This document shows positions 17,686 through 25,486 of a DNA stretch of 29,150 nucleotides, in pieces. This stretch comes from Bryobacterales bacterium (GTDB lineage: Bacteria; Acidobacteriota; Terriglobia; Bryobacterales; Bryobacteraceae), in the NCBI GenBank assembly GCA_003517725.1, contig DOZZ01000266.1:4288-33437 (forward strand). The letters run 5' to 3'. The notes under the pieces are model-generated. The model was not told the origin of the DNA, searched no databases, and was given only the letters and a program-made list of their open reading frames with translations. A program made the position numbers and the translations under genes. How positions within the stretch are numbered: position 1 is the stretch's first letter; each line of letters opens with the position of its first letter.

Positions 17686-17710
17686 CTGCAATTTGCATGA
17701 GCTATTGCAG
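17686..17710 (-). promoter_or_regulatory. candidate ROK operator / weak terminator, copy A
   Basis: CTGCAAT and ATTGCAG arms flank an 11-base loop, and inside lies the tighter palindrome TGCAATTTGCA (17687-17697). On the minus strand the hairpin is followed by TTTTAG, so it could be a weak intrinsic terminator after the GH20 gene. Its symmetry and its place 16 bases before the ROK start also fit a repressor-binding site. The evidence does not separate the two. Confidence 0.4.
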
Positions 17711-17795
17711 TTCTCCCCAGGCTAATGGCACATCCTGCACGGGCAAGTTGTGGGCCTGCGCAAATTGGTTTCGCGCCCTTACGGTTAGTCTAAAA

Positions 17796-17820
17796 CTGCA
17801 ATTTGCATAAGCTATTGCAG
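17796..17820 (-). promoter_or_regulatory. candidate ROK operator / weak terminator, copy B
   Basis: Second copy of the CTGCAAT/ATTGCAG inverted repeat, produced by the 110-bp duplication; its arms are identical to copy A, with one loop base changed (A at 17809). The 3' arm on the plus strand overlaps the last codons and stop of the GH20 gene. Two sites 110 bp apart, close to ten helical turns, could allow cooperative or looped repressor binding, which is an inference. Confidence 0.4.
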
Positions 17821-20112
17821 TTCTCCCCAGGCTAATGGCACATCCTGCACGGGCAAGTTGTGGGCCTGCGCAAATTGGTTTCGCGCCCTTTGCGTTTGCC
17901 GATACCAATCTTCGAATGGCAGAAGCAGTTCGCGGTACACCAGATAGCTCATATCGACGGTGCGATCCGGCAAATGATCTTTCACGTCGTCCACCTGATG
18001 CAGAAAGCGCCGGCCGTTGGCCTGTTCCACTCTCGGCAGCCAGCTCTTGGACCACGTCCCCACCGCGTCACGCAACGCCGAATTTCGATCGGCTCGGATT
18101 CGCCTCGCCTCGGCCAGCGCCTTATCGACAGCCGTCAGCGCCCGCGGGGCCTCGCCCGAGACGGCGTCCTCCTCTGCCTGCGTGAGAGCGGCGTCCATGC
18201 TCCACAGTCGCGTCAACATATTCAGATTCTGCCGGCATAAGCGGGCAATCGAGAGAAACACTTCGAGCCCATATCGGTTTGCGGTGGCACGCAACAAATT
18301 GGCGTTCAGCAATCCAACCAGTTCGTCATTTTGTGCGGTGGCGTCCGCGGCCATCTGAAGACGCGGTGCATTCGCCTGGGTCCAGTTCTTCTCGCGATGC
18401 AGGTCGGCCGCCGGGACGGGTGGAAGCGCGATGGCGTAGTCGTGAGCCGGCTGCGCTGGCGAAAAGATATTCTCGGAGTTGCCCCAAATTGGCTTGCGCG
18501 CGGTGGAGTCGATCTGGTCCCAGGTATCGGTCCATATCTGTGCCTGGTAGCTCATCAACTGGTACACGCGGTCCATGTTGGACACGGCAGCCCCGTAGAA
18601 CAACGGATAAAAAGCGCTCATGGCCGGGTCCGCCCCGGCCCGCGGGTGCCAGCCGGTGGCCGTGATGGTGGCGTAGCCCAGCCAGAAAGTTTCCGGGTGA
18701 AGCCCCATGTCGCCCCAGCCGGCGATCACCAGGCCGAGCAGGTCGGCGCTACGGCGGGCAGGTTCCGCGATGATCTTGGCGACGGCGTCGGGCACGCGTT
18801 GCTCAGTCTCATGCAGCGGATGAATCCTTTTGGTCGCCGGATAAAGAAAATATTGCGGGAAAAGTTGCTCTTCGCCTTCGGTTGAGCCGTAGATCATCTG
18901 CCGAATGCCATGGCGTTTGTAGACCGGATCAAAAGTTTCGCCATAGGTCTCGCCGTTGACGATGTGCGAGGGCAGCGACTCAATATCGCCGGGTTTCAGA
19001 GGGTACTCGCCCCAAAACACCACGGTCCGCCCTCGTTGATGCAGGTAATTGGCGGCGCTGGTCACAAACTCCGCCAGCAGCTTCCCTCGCGTGCCGAGCT
19101 CCTTAGCTCGCGGCGCCTCATGGCACTGCGCGTTGTCCGCCCAGCCGATGTAGTAGGCCTCGTCCGTTGAAAGATAAAAATATTTCACGCCCTTGTTGGC
19201 CGCGAGCAGATCATCGTACATGCCGTACATCAGCTTCAGCGAATCCGGATTGGTGGCGCAGAGCTCGTAATTGCTGTCTGGAAATGCGCGCAGTTGCTGA
19301 TACTCGGGATGCTTCAGGATGAACGCGATGTGCGCGGGCGCATCCAAATAAGGAATCACCTGCACGTGATAGCGGAGACCATAATCGGTCAGCTGCTGAA
19401 ACTCGGCGGGCGAGAGCGCTTGCGGTTCAACCAGTGCGGGCGCGCTCCGGTATTGAAAGTGTCCCTCCAGCTTGATAATGAACCCGTTGATCTTAAAAAA
19501 GGATGCCTGACGCACGGCTGCCTTCAAATAGGACAAAGGTTCCAGATGGTGCGCATCATCCCAATAGATCTGCCGCATCTGGAGGTCGGGCCAGTCAACA
19601 ATTTCGCCCTCGGGCAGCCGGAATGTTCCGCCCGGCGTGTTCAGTAGTTGGATCAGAGTTTGGACGGCATAGAATAAACCGGGCTCCGCGTTCGCGACCA
19701 GGCGAATTTTCGCGGGCGCCAGTTCGATGCGGTAGGCTTGCGCGGCTATCGCTTTACGGTCTTGGTCCTGACTCGGACCTGGATCCACCGCACCCGGTCT
19801 CACCTCGAGAAGCACCACGCCAGGTGCGCCGGAGCCGCCGGTAAGGGCGAGATGATAGCGCGCGTTCAGTTCTTCGGCAAGACTTTGAACCGCCACGGAA
19901 CTAGCCTTGACGCCCAAGCCTCGTTCCATCCGCCAATCGGCCCCAAGCCGGAAATCTCCGCCACGCAAAGCGACGCGTTGCGGCTCGGGTATTAGGGCGT
20001 AGCCGCGGCTAAATAGGGGCGACGTGGTCTCGGCCGTTGCCAATGCGGCAAACATCACGGCCGCCAGAAGCAGAAATCTCAGGCAGTCGCGCGGAACGGA
20101 AACATTCTTCAT
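17812..20112 (-). CDS. GH20 beta-N-acetylhexosaminidase-like enzyme
   Basis: 766 residues from the ATG at 20112, which overlaps the previous stop as ATGA and opens a signal peptide (CLRFLLLAAVMFAALATA). Residues about 32-165 form the GH20b-type N-terminal domain (YALIPEPQRVAL, then GLFYAVQTLIQLL). The barrel follows: DLQMRQIYWDDAHHLEPLSY, IPYLDAPAHIAF, and the catalytic Asp-Glu pair in YFYLSTDEAY (Asp317, Glu318). The usual Gly-Gly before the pair is Ser-Thr, so this is a divergent subgroup. A long alpha-helical C-terminal region (about 560-766) extends past the barrel and has no clear assignment. Expected role: periplasmic release of terminal GlcNAc or GalNAc by substrate-assisted catalysis. 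The last codons are duplicated downstream, but the gene itself is intact. Confidence 0.85.
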   Translation of the reverse strand: MKNVSVPRDCLRFLLLAAVMFAALATAETTSPLFSRGYALIPEPQRVALRGGDFRLGADWRMERGLGVKASSVAVQSLAEELNARYHLALTGGSGAPGVVLLEVRPGAVDPGPSQDQDRKAIAAQAYRIELAPAKIRLVANAEPGLFYAVQTLIQLLNTPGGTFRLPEGEIVDWPDLQMRQIYWDDAHHLEPLSYLKAAVRQASFFKINGFIIKLEGHFQYRSAPALVEPQALSPAEFQQLTDYGLRYHVQVIPYLDAPAHIAFILKHPEYQQLRAFPDSNYELCATNPDSLKLMYGMYDDLLAANKGVKYFYLSTDEAYYIGWADNAQCHEAPRAKELGTRGKLLAEFVTSAANYLHQRGRTVVFWGEYPLKPGDIESLPSHIVNGETYGETFDPVYKRHGIRQMIYGSTEGEEQLFPQYFLYPATKRIHPLHETEQRVPDAVAKIIAEPARRSADLLGLVIAGWGDMGLHPETFWLGYATITATGWHPRAGADPAMSAFYPLFYGAAVSNMDRVYQLMSYQAQIWTDTWDQIDSTARKPIWGNSENIFSPAQPAHDYAIALPPVPAADLHREKNWTQANAPRLQMAADATAQNDELVGLLNANLLRATANRYGLEVFLSIARLCRQNLNMLTRLWSMDAALTQAEEDAVSGEAPRALTAVDKALAEARRIRADRNSALRDAVGTWSKSWLPRVEQANGRRFLHQVDDVKDHLPDRTVDMSYLVYRELLLPFEDWYRQTQRARNQFAQAHNLPVQDVPLAWGELQ

Positions 20113-20858
20113 AATCGTGAGGCTCCGAGGGTTGTAAGGAGAGCACCGCAGCACGCGGCGGTTGAATACCACACCAGCCAGTGGAAGCCGAGCACATTGG
20201 CGCTGGGGTACTGGATACGAATCCAGTCGATGGCCCGATCGGAAAACGGAAGTTCCCGCGGGTGGGCCAAATAGCCGAGCAGCGATCCGGAGCGCTGCTC
20301 CGAAACCCAATGCAGACCCGGCGACGCCGAGATGCTCTTATCAATTACGGTGGCATTCCACCGCAACCGCAGTTTGCCGCTCGACGCGCGACTGGGCCGA
20401 ACCCGCCAACTGATCTGCTTCCGAAAGCGCGCCCGCACGGGGGGAGTTTCCACAACGATTTCCGGCGGCGCTTGCAGTTGCACATTCGGTAACCGGAAAG
20501 CATATTGCACTGTGATTACAGCCGCTTCTCCCGGACGCAGCGGTGCGCGTGCAAAGAACGCATCGGCGGCCACCAGCACGACGCCAAACGGCGCCGTCAG
20601 CAGCAGCGAGGGGAGCAAGATCAACCGCAGCAGCCGCGCATTCGCTACCAACAGTTCGCGCTGCGCACGCAGGATCAAAACCGGCTCATCCGTGAAAAGA
20701 CGGAATTCCATCAGGTGCGCGAGCATTACGTTACTGGCCGCCCGCAGCTTGTCGGTATCGCACCAGCGCCGGAATGCCCACAGCGATAGCGCGCCAGAAA
20801 GCGCGCCTGCCGCCATCAACCACGCGAAAGCACGGGTTCCAAGATCGACCTCATTCAC
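20109..20858 (-). CDS. three-helix membrane protein of unknown function
   Basis: 249 residues from a GTG at 20858 that overlaps the stop of the RHH gene as GTGA; no in-frame ATG is nearby. Layout: TM1 (about 10-28); a basic, helical, probably cytoplasmic hairpin (RRWCDTDKLR to ANARLLRLI, 30-72); TM2 (about 76-98); a beta-rich, probably periplasmic domain (about 105-220; proline-rich around LQAPPEIVVETPPVRARF); and TM3 (about 225-246). The N-out TM1 followed by a charged helical hairpin and TM2 is superficially like Oxa1/EMC3-type insertase cores, but this is only a topology analogy. Placed between an RHH protein, two membrane or AlkP enzymes and GH20, it may be an accessory of the AlkP pair. 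Confidence 0.75.
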   Translation of the reverse strand: MNEVDLGTRAFAWLMAAGALSGALSLWAFRRWCDTDKLRAASNVMLAHLMEFRLFTDEPVLILRAQRELLVANARLLRLILLPSLLLTAPFGVVLVAADAFFARAPLRPGEAAVITVQYAFRLPNVQLQAPPEIVVETPPVRARFRKQISWRVRPSRASSGKLRLRWNATVIDKSISASPGLHWVSEQRSGSLLGYLAHPRELPFSDRAIDWIRIQYPSANVLGFHWLVWYSTAACCGALLTTLGASRL

Positions 20859-21049
20859 TCGAGGTAACCCAGACCCTTCATTTTGCGAATCAAATCATCC
20901 TTCGACTCGGATTGTTCCAACTTCGCTAAATCCCGCTCCACGGCATGCTCGATAAACTCTTCGAGAGAACTGTAGCCGGCCTTCTCCACCACGTTGCGCG
21001 CTCGATCACAAAGCGGTTTGCTGAGTTTGACGCTAACTTTCGATGCCAT
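20855..21049 (-). CDS. small ribbon-helix-helix-like protein
   Basis: 64 residues. Start ATG at 21049 with a GGAG six bases upstream and 13 bases after the preceding stop; the longer frame overlaps the phosphodiesterase gene and has no such signal. MASKVSVKLSKPLCDRAR gives the short beta-strand and helix A, and AGYSSLEEFIEHAVERDLAK gives the turn and helix B of an RHH DNA-binding fold; an acidic-basic tail (ESKDDLIRKMKGLGYLE) follows. It lacks an adjacent toxin, and its stop overlaps the next start (GTGA). It could be a dimeric repressor for this block, but a protein-interaction role with the membrane neighbours is equally open. Confidence 0.75.
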   Translation of the reverse strand: MASKVSVKLSKPLCDRARNVVEKAGYSSLEEFIEHAVERDLAKLEQSESKDDLIRKMKGLGYLE

Positions 21050-21062
21050 CGGTTTCTCCGTC

Positions 21063-23171
21063 TCAACCTGCAGCCGCAAACACCAGGGTCTTGCCTTCCA
21101 TCCACCGCGGTGGCGTGATACCGAACAGTTGCAGCACCGTGGGCGCCAAATCTTCGATCCCAGGGTTGTCGCTCTCCACTCTTCGATTAGCGAATAGCAC
21201 GCCGGGGACAACCGACGGGTCCACGCAATGGTCGCCGCTCCAGCACTTGGTGTTGTCTTCGAAAACAGAATTCGTCACCGTGCCGACGGCCGCGCTCCAC
21301 GAAGCGCGATAACCGGGCGCGTAGCCTGCGATCAGATCTGGCGCGGCGTCGCGATAGGGGCCGCTATAGATCGCTTCTGAATCGTAGAGGTGCTGGATCG
21401 CGACTTCGCCCGTCTCCGCATCCAAGAGGTTTGTCAGCCTCACGATGAGCTCCGCCTTCAGCGTCGCTGCCTCCTCGGGCGCTACCAGGCCCTGCGCCTC
21501 ACGCCCGCGCAGATTCAGGTACAAGCCGCTCAAGCCGAATGTATAAGCGCGCGTGCGCGACCAATCGATACCCGCCAGATAGGCTCCGCCTTCCGCCACG
21601 CCTTCGCTCAAGAAGAGATAGCCATTGCGGAGCAGCCATGCATTCAAGTTGACGCCGCGCCGGAAGGAGCAGAAACCGTGATCGGATAGAACAAACAGCG
21701 CGGTGTTGCCGTCAGCATATTCGAGCGTGCGGCCCACTACCCGGTCCATGTCGCGATACAGTGCTTCGATTACGCCCGCGTGGCGCGACCCTCCACTCGT
21801 TTTTCGCGAAGCATCCAGATAGCGATAGAACATGTGCTGCACCCGGTCGGTGGTATCGAAAACACAGGCAACGACGCCGCGCCGAGTATGTTCCAGTGCA
21901 CTGAAAAACATCGCCTCGCGCTCTGCCTGGATCAATTTCGACTGCCCCAGGAAAGCGTCTTCATCGATCACGCCTTCGTTCAACGCCCAGGTATCCTCGG
22001 CCATCCCGAGCGTCGCGAACGACCCCAGCAGCTTGGCTAGATACAGCGCGTAATAGCCGGGATGGCTGATCGGCAACGCAGGATTTTCGGGATCGATCTC
22101 GACCGGCGTGACATAGAGCGAAACATCAGGATCGGTGCTGGTCAACAGAAAACGCACGATGCCGCGAGCCGACGACCACCGGCCGGTGGAGAAACGCAGC
22201 CGGATCCACGGCGTGTATTCCCCAACGCGCAAGGCCCAGGTGGCTCCATCGATTTCCAATCTGCGTTCACCCGCGTGCTGGCCAGGCGTCACCCGGAGCA
22301 CCACGGACGTCGTTTCCGGCCCCGGAAGTCTGGCCTCGAGCGCGTCGCCGCTGGCCGTGAACGGGAAGCGAACGCCGCCTTCGCAAGCCGAACCGTCGGG
22401 TCCCGTGGAAAAGTACGTGAAGCTGCCCTGTGTTCCGCGCAGGTCCGGCGTTGACATCGCCGAGAGCATGCGCCCGTCGAAAGCTTCCGGAGGAAACGTG
22501 ATCGGCACGCGCAAAATCGTACTTCCGATCGCGTTGCGCCCCAGGATCTTCCAGAAGGGTTCACTCTTGCGGCGCAGTTCCACCGACGCCTTCGTCAGCG
22601 GCAACTTCCATTTGCCGATTTTTAAAAAGCGAGTCACGGGGCGCACCTTTGCCGACGACAGCTCCGGCGCGTACGTCCGCAGATCGCGGTTCAAGAAATC
22701 GAAAATGTTATGCTTCCCGGGGTTCACTCCCGTAGAGAAGGTCGACCAGGCAACCGGCGACAGCGGCGGGAACGTGGTCCTCAACCGGTGGTAACTTCCC
22801 TGCTCCCGCAAGCGGCTGAAGTTTGGCAGCTTCCCTTCGTCCATCCAGCGTTCCGTGAGTTTCGGGTCAAGACCGTCAAGCCCCAGAAAAATAACTTTCT
22901 TCACCTGTGCTTTTCCAAATCGCCCACGCCGGAGCACAGCCAGCCAGAGGATGCGAAACGGCCAGATTAGAAATGAAAGCAGACTGGCCACAACGGAGAT
23001 CACGACCGTCAGAAATGACCCGAGGAACGCAAACCCGGCGCCGGGGCCAATGTAGGCAAGCCGCGGCGCCCCGTGTTGCGTAGCCGGCCCGTGCCCATGC
23101 CCATGCCACAACACAATCGCTGCCCACAATACGAGCAGTGCGGCGGCCCGGACTGAACTTTGGCGGGTCAC
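21063..23171 (-). CDS. membrane-anchored AlkP-superfamily phosphodiesterase/phosphohydrolase (COG3379-like)
   Basis: 702 residues from a GTG overlapping the previous stop (GTGA). The N-terminus has TM1 (about 8-22), a His/Gly-rich loop (WHGHGHGPATQHG), TM2 (about 45-79), and a basic linker before the catalytic domain. Two helices would place the catalytic part on the cytoplasmic side if the N-terminus is inside; the basic LRRGRFGKAQVKK linker supports this. Motifs: GLDG (Asp99), SPVAWSTFSTG (Ser138 as nucleophile), D442-x3-H446, SDHG (Asp497, His498), GDH (His648). It is paralogous to the protein at 71-1855, with an added membrane anchor. It is translated directly after a smaller AlkP-family protein and before the RHH gene. 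Substrate unknown. Confidence 0.87.
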   Translation of the reverse strand: MTRQSSVRAAALLVLWAAIVLWHGHGHGPATQHGAPRLAYIGPGAGFAFLGSFLTVVISVVASLLSFLIWPFRILWLAVLRRGRFGKAQVKKVIFLGLDGLDPKLTERWMDEGKLPNFSRLREQGSYHRLRTTFPPLSPVAWSTFSTGVNPGKHNIFDFLNRDLRTYAPELSSAKVRPVTRFLKIGKWKLPLTKASVELRRKSEPFWKILGRNAIGSTILRVPITFPPEAFDGRMLSAMSTPDLRGTQGSFTYFSTGPDGSACEGGVRFPFTASGDALEARLPGPETTSVVLRVTPGQHAGERRLEIDGATWALRVGEYTPWIRLRFSTGRWSSARGIVRFLLTSTDPDVSLYVTPVEIDPENPALPISHPGYYALYLAKLLGSFATLGMAEDTWALNEGVIDEDAFLGQSKLIQAEREAMFFSALEHTRRGVVACVFDTTDRVQHMFYRYLDASRKTSGGSRHAGVIEALYRDMDRVVGRTLEYADGNTALFVLSDHGFCSFRRGVNLNAWLLRNGYLFLSEGVAEGGAYLAGIDWSRTRAYTFGLSGLYLNLRGREAQGLVAPEEAATLKAELIVRLTNLLDAETGEVAIQHLYDSEAIYSGPYRDAAPDLIAGYAPGYRASWSAAVGTVTNSVFEDNTKCWSGDHCVDPSVVPGVLFANRRVESDNPGIEDLAPTVLQLFGITPPRWMEGKTLVFAAAG

Positions 23172-24007
23172 CGCAACTTACCTTCAAGAAATGGCACTTC
23201 GAGCACTTTTTCGTGCTGGATCGGGCCATGCCCAAAGTAGCCGTCCTCCCCAAAAAGCTCGCCGTGGTCCGAGGTGATGGTCACATAAGTATTTTGCGGC
23301 AGAAGGTCGAAGAGCTTTTCCACCACTCCGTCCAAATACTGCACGGCGCCGATCTGCCGCTGGCGCAGTTCTTCCAGCTTCGCGGTGTTGAAGGTTTTAG
23401 CGCGTGTCCGGCGCAGCTTCCCGCCGACCACATGATCATCCAAATGTTTGAACACGCCATGCACGCCGCTCACCTGGGGCCATTTCTCAGGGGGTTCGGT
23501 GGGCAACGCGTACGGGTAATGGGTCTCACCCACATTCAAAAGGTAAAAGGACGGCTGTTCCTCGCGGAACTTCATCTCCTCGACCATGGCTGCCATATCG
23601 TTGTGCCGGGGCATCAGCTTGTAGGTGTCGAAGCCGCTGTTCAGGATGGTCAGCGGGTTCAGCACGGGCAGCGAAACCATGGCGTGCGTCCGATAGCCCA
23701 GGTTCTGCAGCAGCACCGGCAGGTAAAGCCGTGGCACGAATTTTTTGAATTCGAGGTCCTCGGTCCCCAGGCGCTCGTTGAACTTCAGGAAGTCGCGACG
23801 GTAGTAGTCCGATGCGAACACGCCTCGCGGGCTCGTGTGGGGCATTAAACCCATCAGCAGATTGTAGTGAGAAGGCGCGGTCCACGACGCGTAGGCCCAC
23901 CGGCGCTCCACGCGTCCCAGCTTCCGCATGGTCTTCGGAGCCGCTTTTACGAATGCGTCATACCGGCAGCTGTCAAATACAATCAAGACGTAATTGTTCG
24001 GCGTCAT
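23168..24007 (-). CDS. short sulfatase-like AlkP-superfamily protein
   Basis: 279 residues, first gene of the 16-kb train. No signal peptide or membrane helix, so it appears cytoplasmic. Motifs: VLIVFDSCRYDAF (Asp12), TAPSHYNLLMG (Thr43 at the nucleophile position), NVGETHYPYALP (metal or substrate region), SDHGELFGEDGYFGHG (Asp247, His248, His260). The fold core is complete, but the C-terminal subdomain usual in sulfatases is missing, the protein ending soon after the GHG motif. The Cys/Ser-x-Pro-Ser-Arg formylglycine site is absent. Its last four bases overlap the membrane-anchored paralogue (GTGA), suggesting that two AlkP-family proteins are made in fixed ratio and may work on the same cytoplasmic or membrane-bound substrate. 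Confidence 0.82.
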   Translation of the reverse strand: MTPNNYVLIVFDSCRYDAFVKAAPKTMRKLGRVERRWAYASWTAPSHYNLLMGLMPHTSPRGVFASDYYRRDFLKFNERLGTEDLEFKKFVPRLYLPVLLQNLGYRTHAMVSLPVLNPLTILNSGFDTYKLMPRHNDMAAMVEEMKFREEQPSFYLLNVGETHYPYALPTEPPEKWPQVSGVHGVFKHLDDHVVGGKLRRTRAKTFNTAKLEELRQRQIGAVQYLDGVVEKLFDLLPQNTYVTITSDHGELFGEDGYFGHGPIQHEKVLEVPFLEGKLR

Positions 24008-24027
24008 GGCACCCGGCGTGAAGGTTC

Positions 24028-24033
24028 ATCATA
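24028..24033 (-). promoter_or_regulatory. possible -10 element of the region B train
   Basis: TATGAT (5 of 6 matches) on the minus strand, about 20 bases before the ATG at 24007, would give a leader of only about 14 bases. No convincing -35 is seen at 16-18 bases, and no Shine-Dalgarno precedes the ATG, so activator-dependent, near-leaderless expression is possible. This is the only upstream gap available for the train. Confidence 0.3.
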
Positions 24034-24052
24034 CACGCTCGGCAGAACCGGA

Positions 24053-24082
24053 TTGACGAATGAGGAACAAGCGACCTAAACT
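24053..24082 (+). promoter_or_regulatory. putative promoter of the M20 peptidase gene
   Basis: TTGACG (24053-24058), an 18-base spacer, and TAAACT (24077-24082). Transcription would start near 24089, giving a leader of about 32 bases. It lies back to back with the possible -10 of the divergent train in the 113-base gap 24008-24120, so the two may share a control site. Confidence 0.45.
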
Positions 24083-24120
24083 TACTTGCAAAGGACAACT
24101 AACCGCGAAACTTCCGACCC

Positions 24121-25470
24121 ATGTCGACTCAGCACGATCCAACGCACCCGCGGGCGTCCAAGGCCGGCCTGAATCTTCCGCTTGATCTGCAAGCGACGCT
24201 GATCCGTTACGTGGAGCAGCGCAAAGGACGGCTCATTGAGATTACCCGCGAACTGATTCGCATGGATTCGCAAAATACGCCTCCCCTCGGAGCAGAACGC
24301 GCGTGCCAATCCTGGATGGCGCGGCAGCTTGAGGCCTGCGGCCTGCATCCTGATCTATACGATTTGAACGACGTGGTGGGATTGCGCGATCATCCCCTCT
24401 ACCACCCTGGCCGCGACTACCGAGACCGGCCTAATCTGGCCGCCCGTTACGAGGGTTCCGGCGGAGGGCGATCTTTATTGCTCTCAGGGCACATCGACAC
24501 GGTACCCCGCGGCACGCAGGACTGGACCCGCGATCCATTTGGAGCGGAAGTGGAGGGAAACCGCATATATGGACGCGGTTCCAACGACATGAAAGCCGGC
24601 GTGGCGACGAACCTCTTCGTTACCGAGTGCGTCAGGGAACTGGGATTGCCGCTCGCCGGAGACTTGATTTTTGAATCGGTCGTCGACGAAGAGTTCGGGG
24701 GCTCGAATGGCACGCTCGCCGGTCGCCTCCGCGGGTACAACACTGACGCCGCAATCCTCTCGGAGCCTTCATCATTGCGGGTCTGCCCCGCGCAGCGCGG
24801 AGGCCGTACCGCGCACATCACCTTCCGTGCGCCAGCAAGCATGCTGCAGGCAGGCCGTTTTCCCGCGGGCGCCATCCCTCAACTGACCCACTTCCTTGCG
24901 AGCATCGAATCGTTCGCCAGGCAGCGCGCCCGTGTCGAGCCGCATGAGATGTACGCCGGCCATCCCGATCACGTTCCCGTGTCGATCACCAAAGTATTCA
25001 CGTCGCCTTGGGGCTTCGGCGAGCCGATTACCGTCCCAAAGACCGCGCAAGTCGAGATGTATTGGCAGCTCATGCCGGGTGAACCGCAGGCCGAAGTCGA
25101 GCGCGAATTTTTCGACTGGCTGCGGCAGTTGGTGGAGAACGCCCCGGACATTTTCCCATGCATGCCCGAGGTCCATCTGCCCTTCCGCTGGCTGCCGGGC
25201 TCTTCCACGGCTCGCACCGCGCCGGTGATCCAGGAACTCTCGGCTTGCGCCCAAAGAGTTCTTGGAACCGCACCCGCGGTGGCTGGCATTGAGGGGCCGT
25301 GTGACTTGTTCATTCTCCAGGACGGCTTTGGCATTCCTGCCTCGATTTGGGGCGCGAAAGGGGGCAATACGCACGCTGCCGACGAGTACGTCGAAATCGA
25401 TTCCCTGGTGCAAGCCGCGCAGACCCTGCTCCTGTTCGTGGCCCAGTGGTGCGGCTGCGCGCCACGGTAA
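24121..25470 (+). CDS. M20-family metallopeptidase/deacylase (ArgE/DapE type)
   Basis: 449 residues, apparently cytoplasmic. Di-zinc motifs: SGHIDTVP (His124, Asp126), GRGSNDMKAG (Asp156 bridging), VDEEFGGSNG (Glu190 general base, Glu191), and GGNTHAADEYV near residue 425 supplying the last His. The inserted lid/dimerisation domain lies at about 215-340. The family cleaves N-acyl or amide bonds of amino acids and short peptides (acetylornithine deacetylase, succinyl-diaminopimelate desuccinylase). No Shine-Dalgarno is obvious before the ATG, and the first 20 residues are low-complexity, so a later start is possible. The PFK-family gene follows after 16 bases. In this context it might trim an amino acid from glycopeptides or act as a deacylase; both are inference. 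Confidence 0.85.
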   Translation: MSTQHDPTHPRASKAGLNLPLDLQATLIRYVEQRKGRLIEITRELIRMDSQNTPPLGAERACQSWMARQLEACGLHPDLYDLNDVVGLRDHPLYHPGRDYRDRPNLAARYEGSGGGRSLLLSGHIDTVPRGTQDWTRDPFGAEVEGNRIYGRGSNDMKAGVATNLFVTECVRELGLPLAGDLIFESVVDEEFGGSNGTLAGRLRGYNTDAAILSEPSSLRVCPAQRGGRTAHITFRAPASMLQAGRFPAGAIPQLTHFLASIESFARQRARVEPHEMYAGHPDHVPVSITKVFTSPWGFGEPITVPKTAQVEMYWQLMPGEPQAEVEREFFDWLRQLVENAPDIFPCMPEVHLPFRWLPGSSTARTAPVIQELSACAQRVLGTAPAVAGIEGPCDLFILQDGFGIPASIWGAKGGNTHAADEYVEIDSLVQAAQTLLLFVAQWCGCAPR

Positions 25471-25486
25471 GGCTCGGGAATTGACG

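Larger units (their letters stand above)
17671..17890. repeat. 110-bp perfect tandem duplication spanning the end of the GH20 gene
   Basis: Bases 17671-17780 and 17781-17890 are identical except at one position (G at 17699, A at 17809). Each unit contains the last 26 codons of the GH20 gene with its TAG stop plus the 31-base spacer that lies directly before the ROK start codon. Because 110 is not a multiple of three, the copies are in different frames. The copy nearer the GH20 gene is the functional coding end; the copy nearer the ROK gene is now a non-coding relic of the coding tail. It has neither transposase nor flanking target duplication. Confidence 0.95.

Noticed and set aside
17702..18055. 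A 117-codon frame repeating the C-terminal residues of the GH20 protein
   Set aside because: It is the out-of-frame product of the 110-bp duplication running antisense-free through the GH20 gene in another frame, not a separate gene.
20855..21049. Antitoxin of a toxin-antitoxin pair
   Set aside because: No small toxin-like gene adjoins it; both neighbours are long, unrelated proteins.
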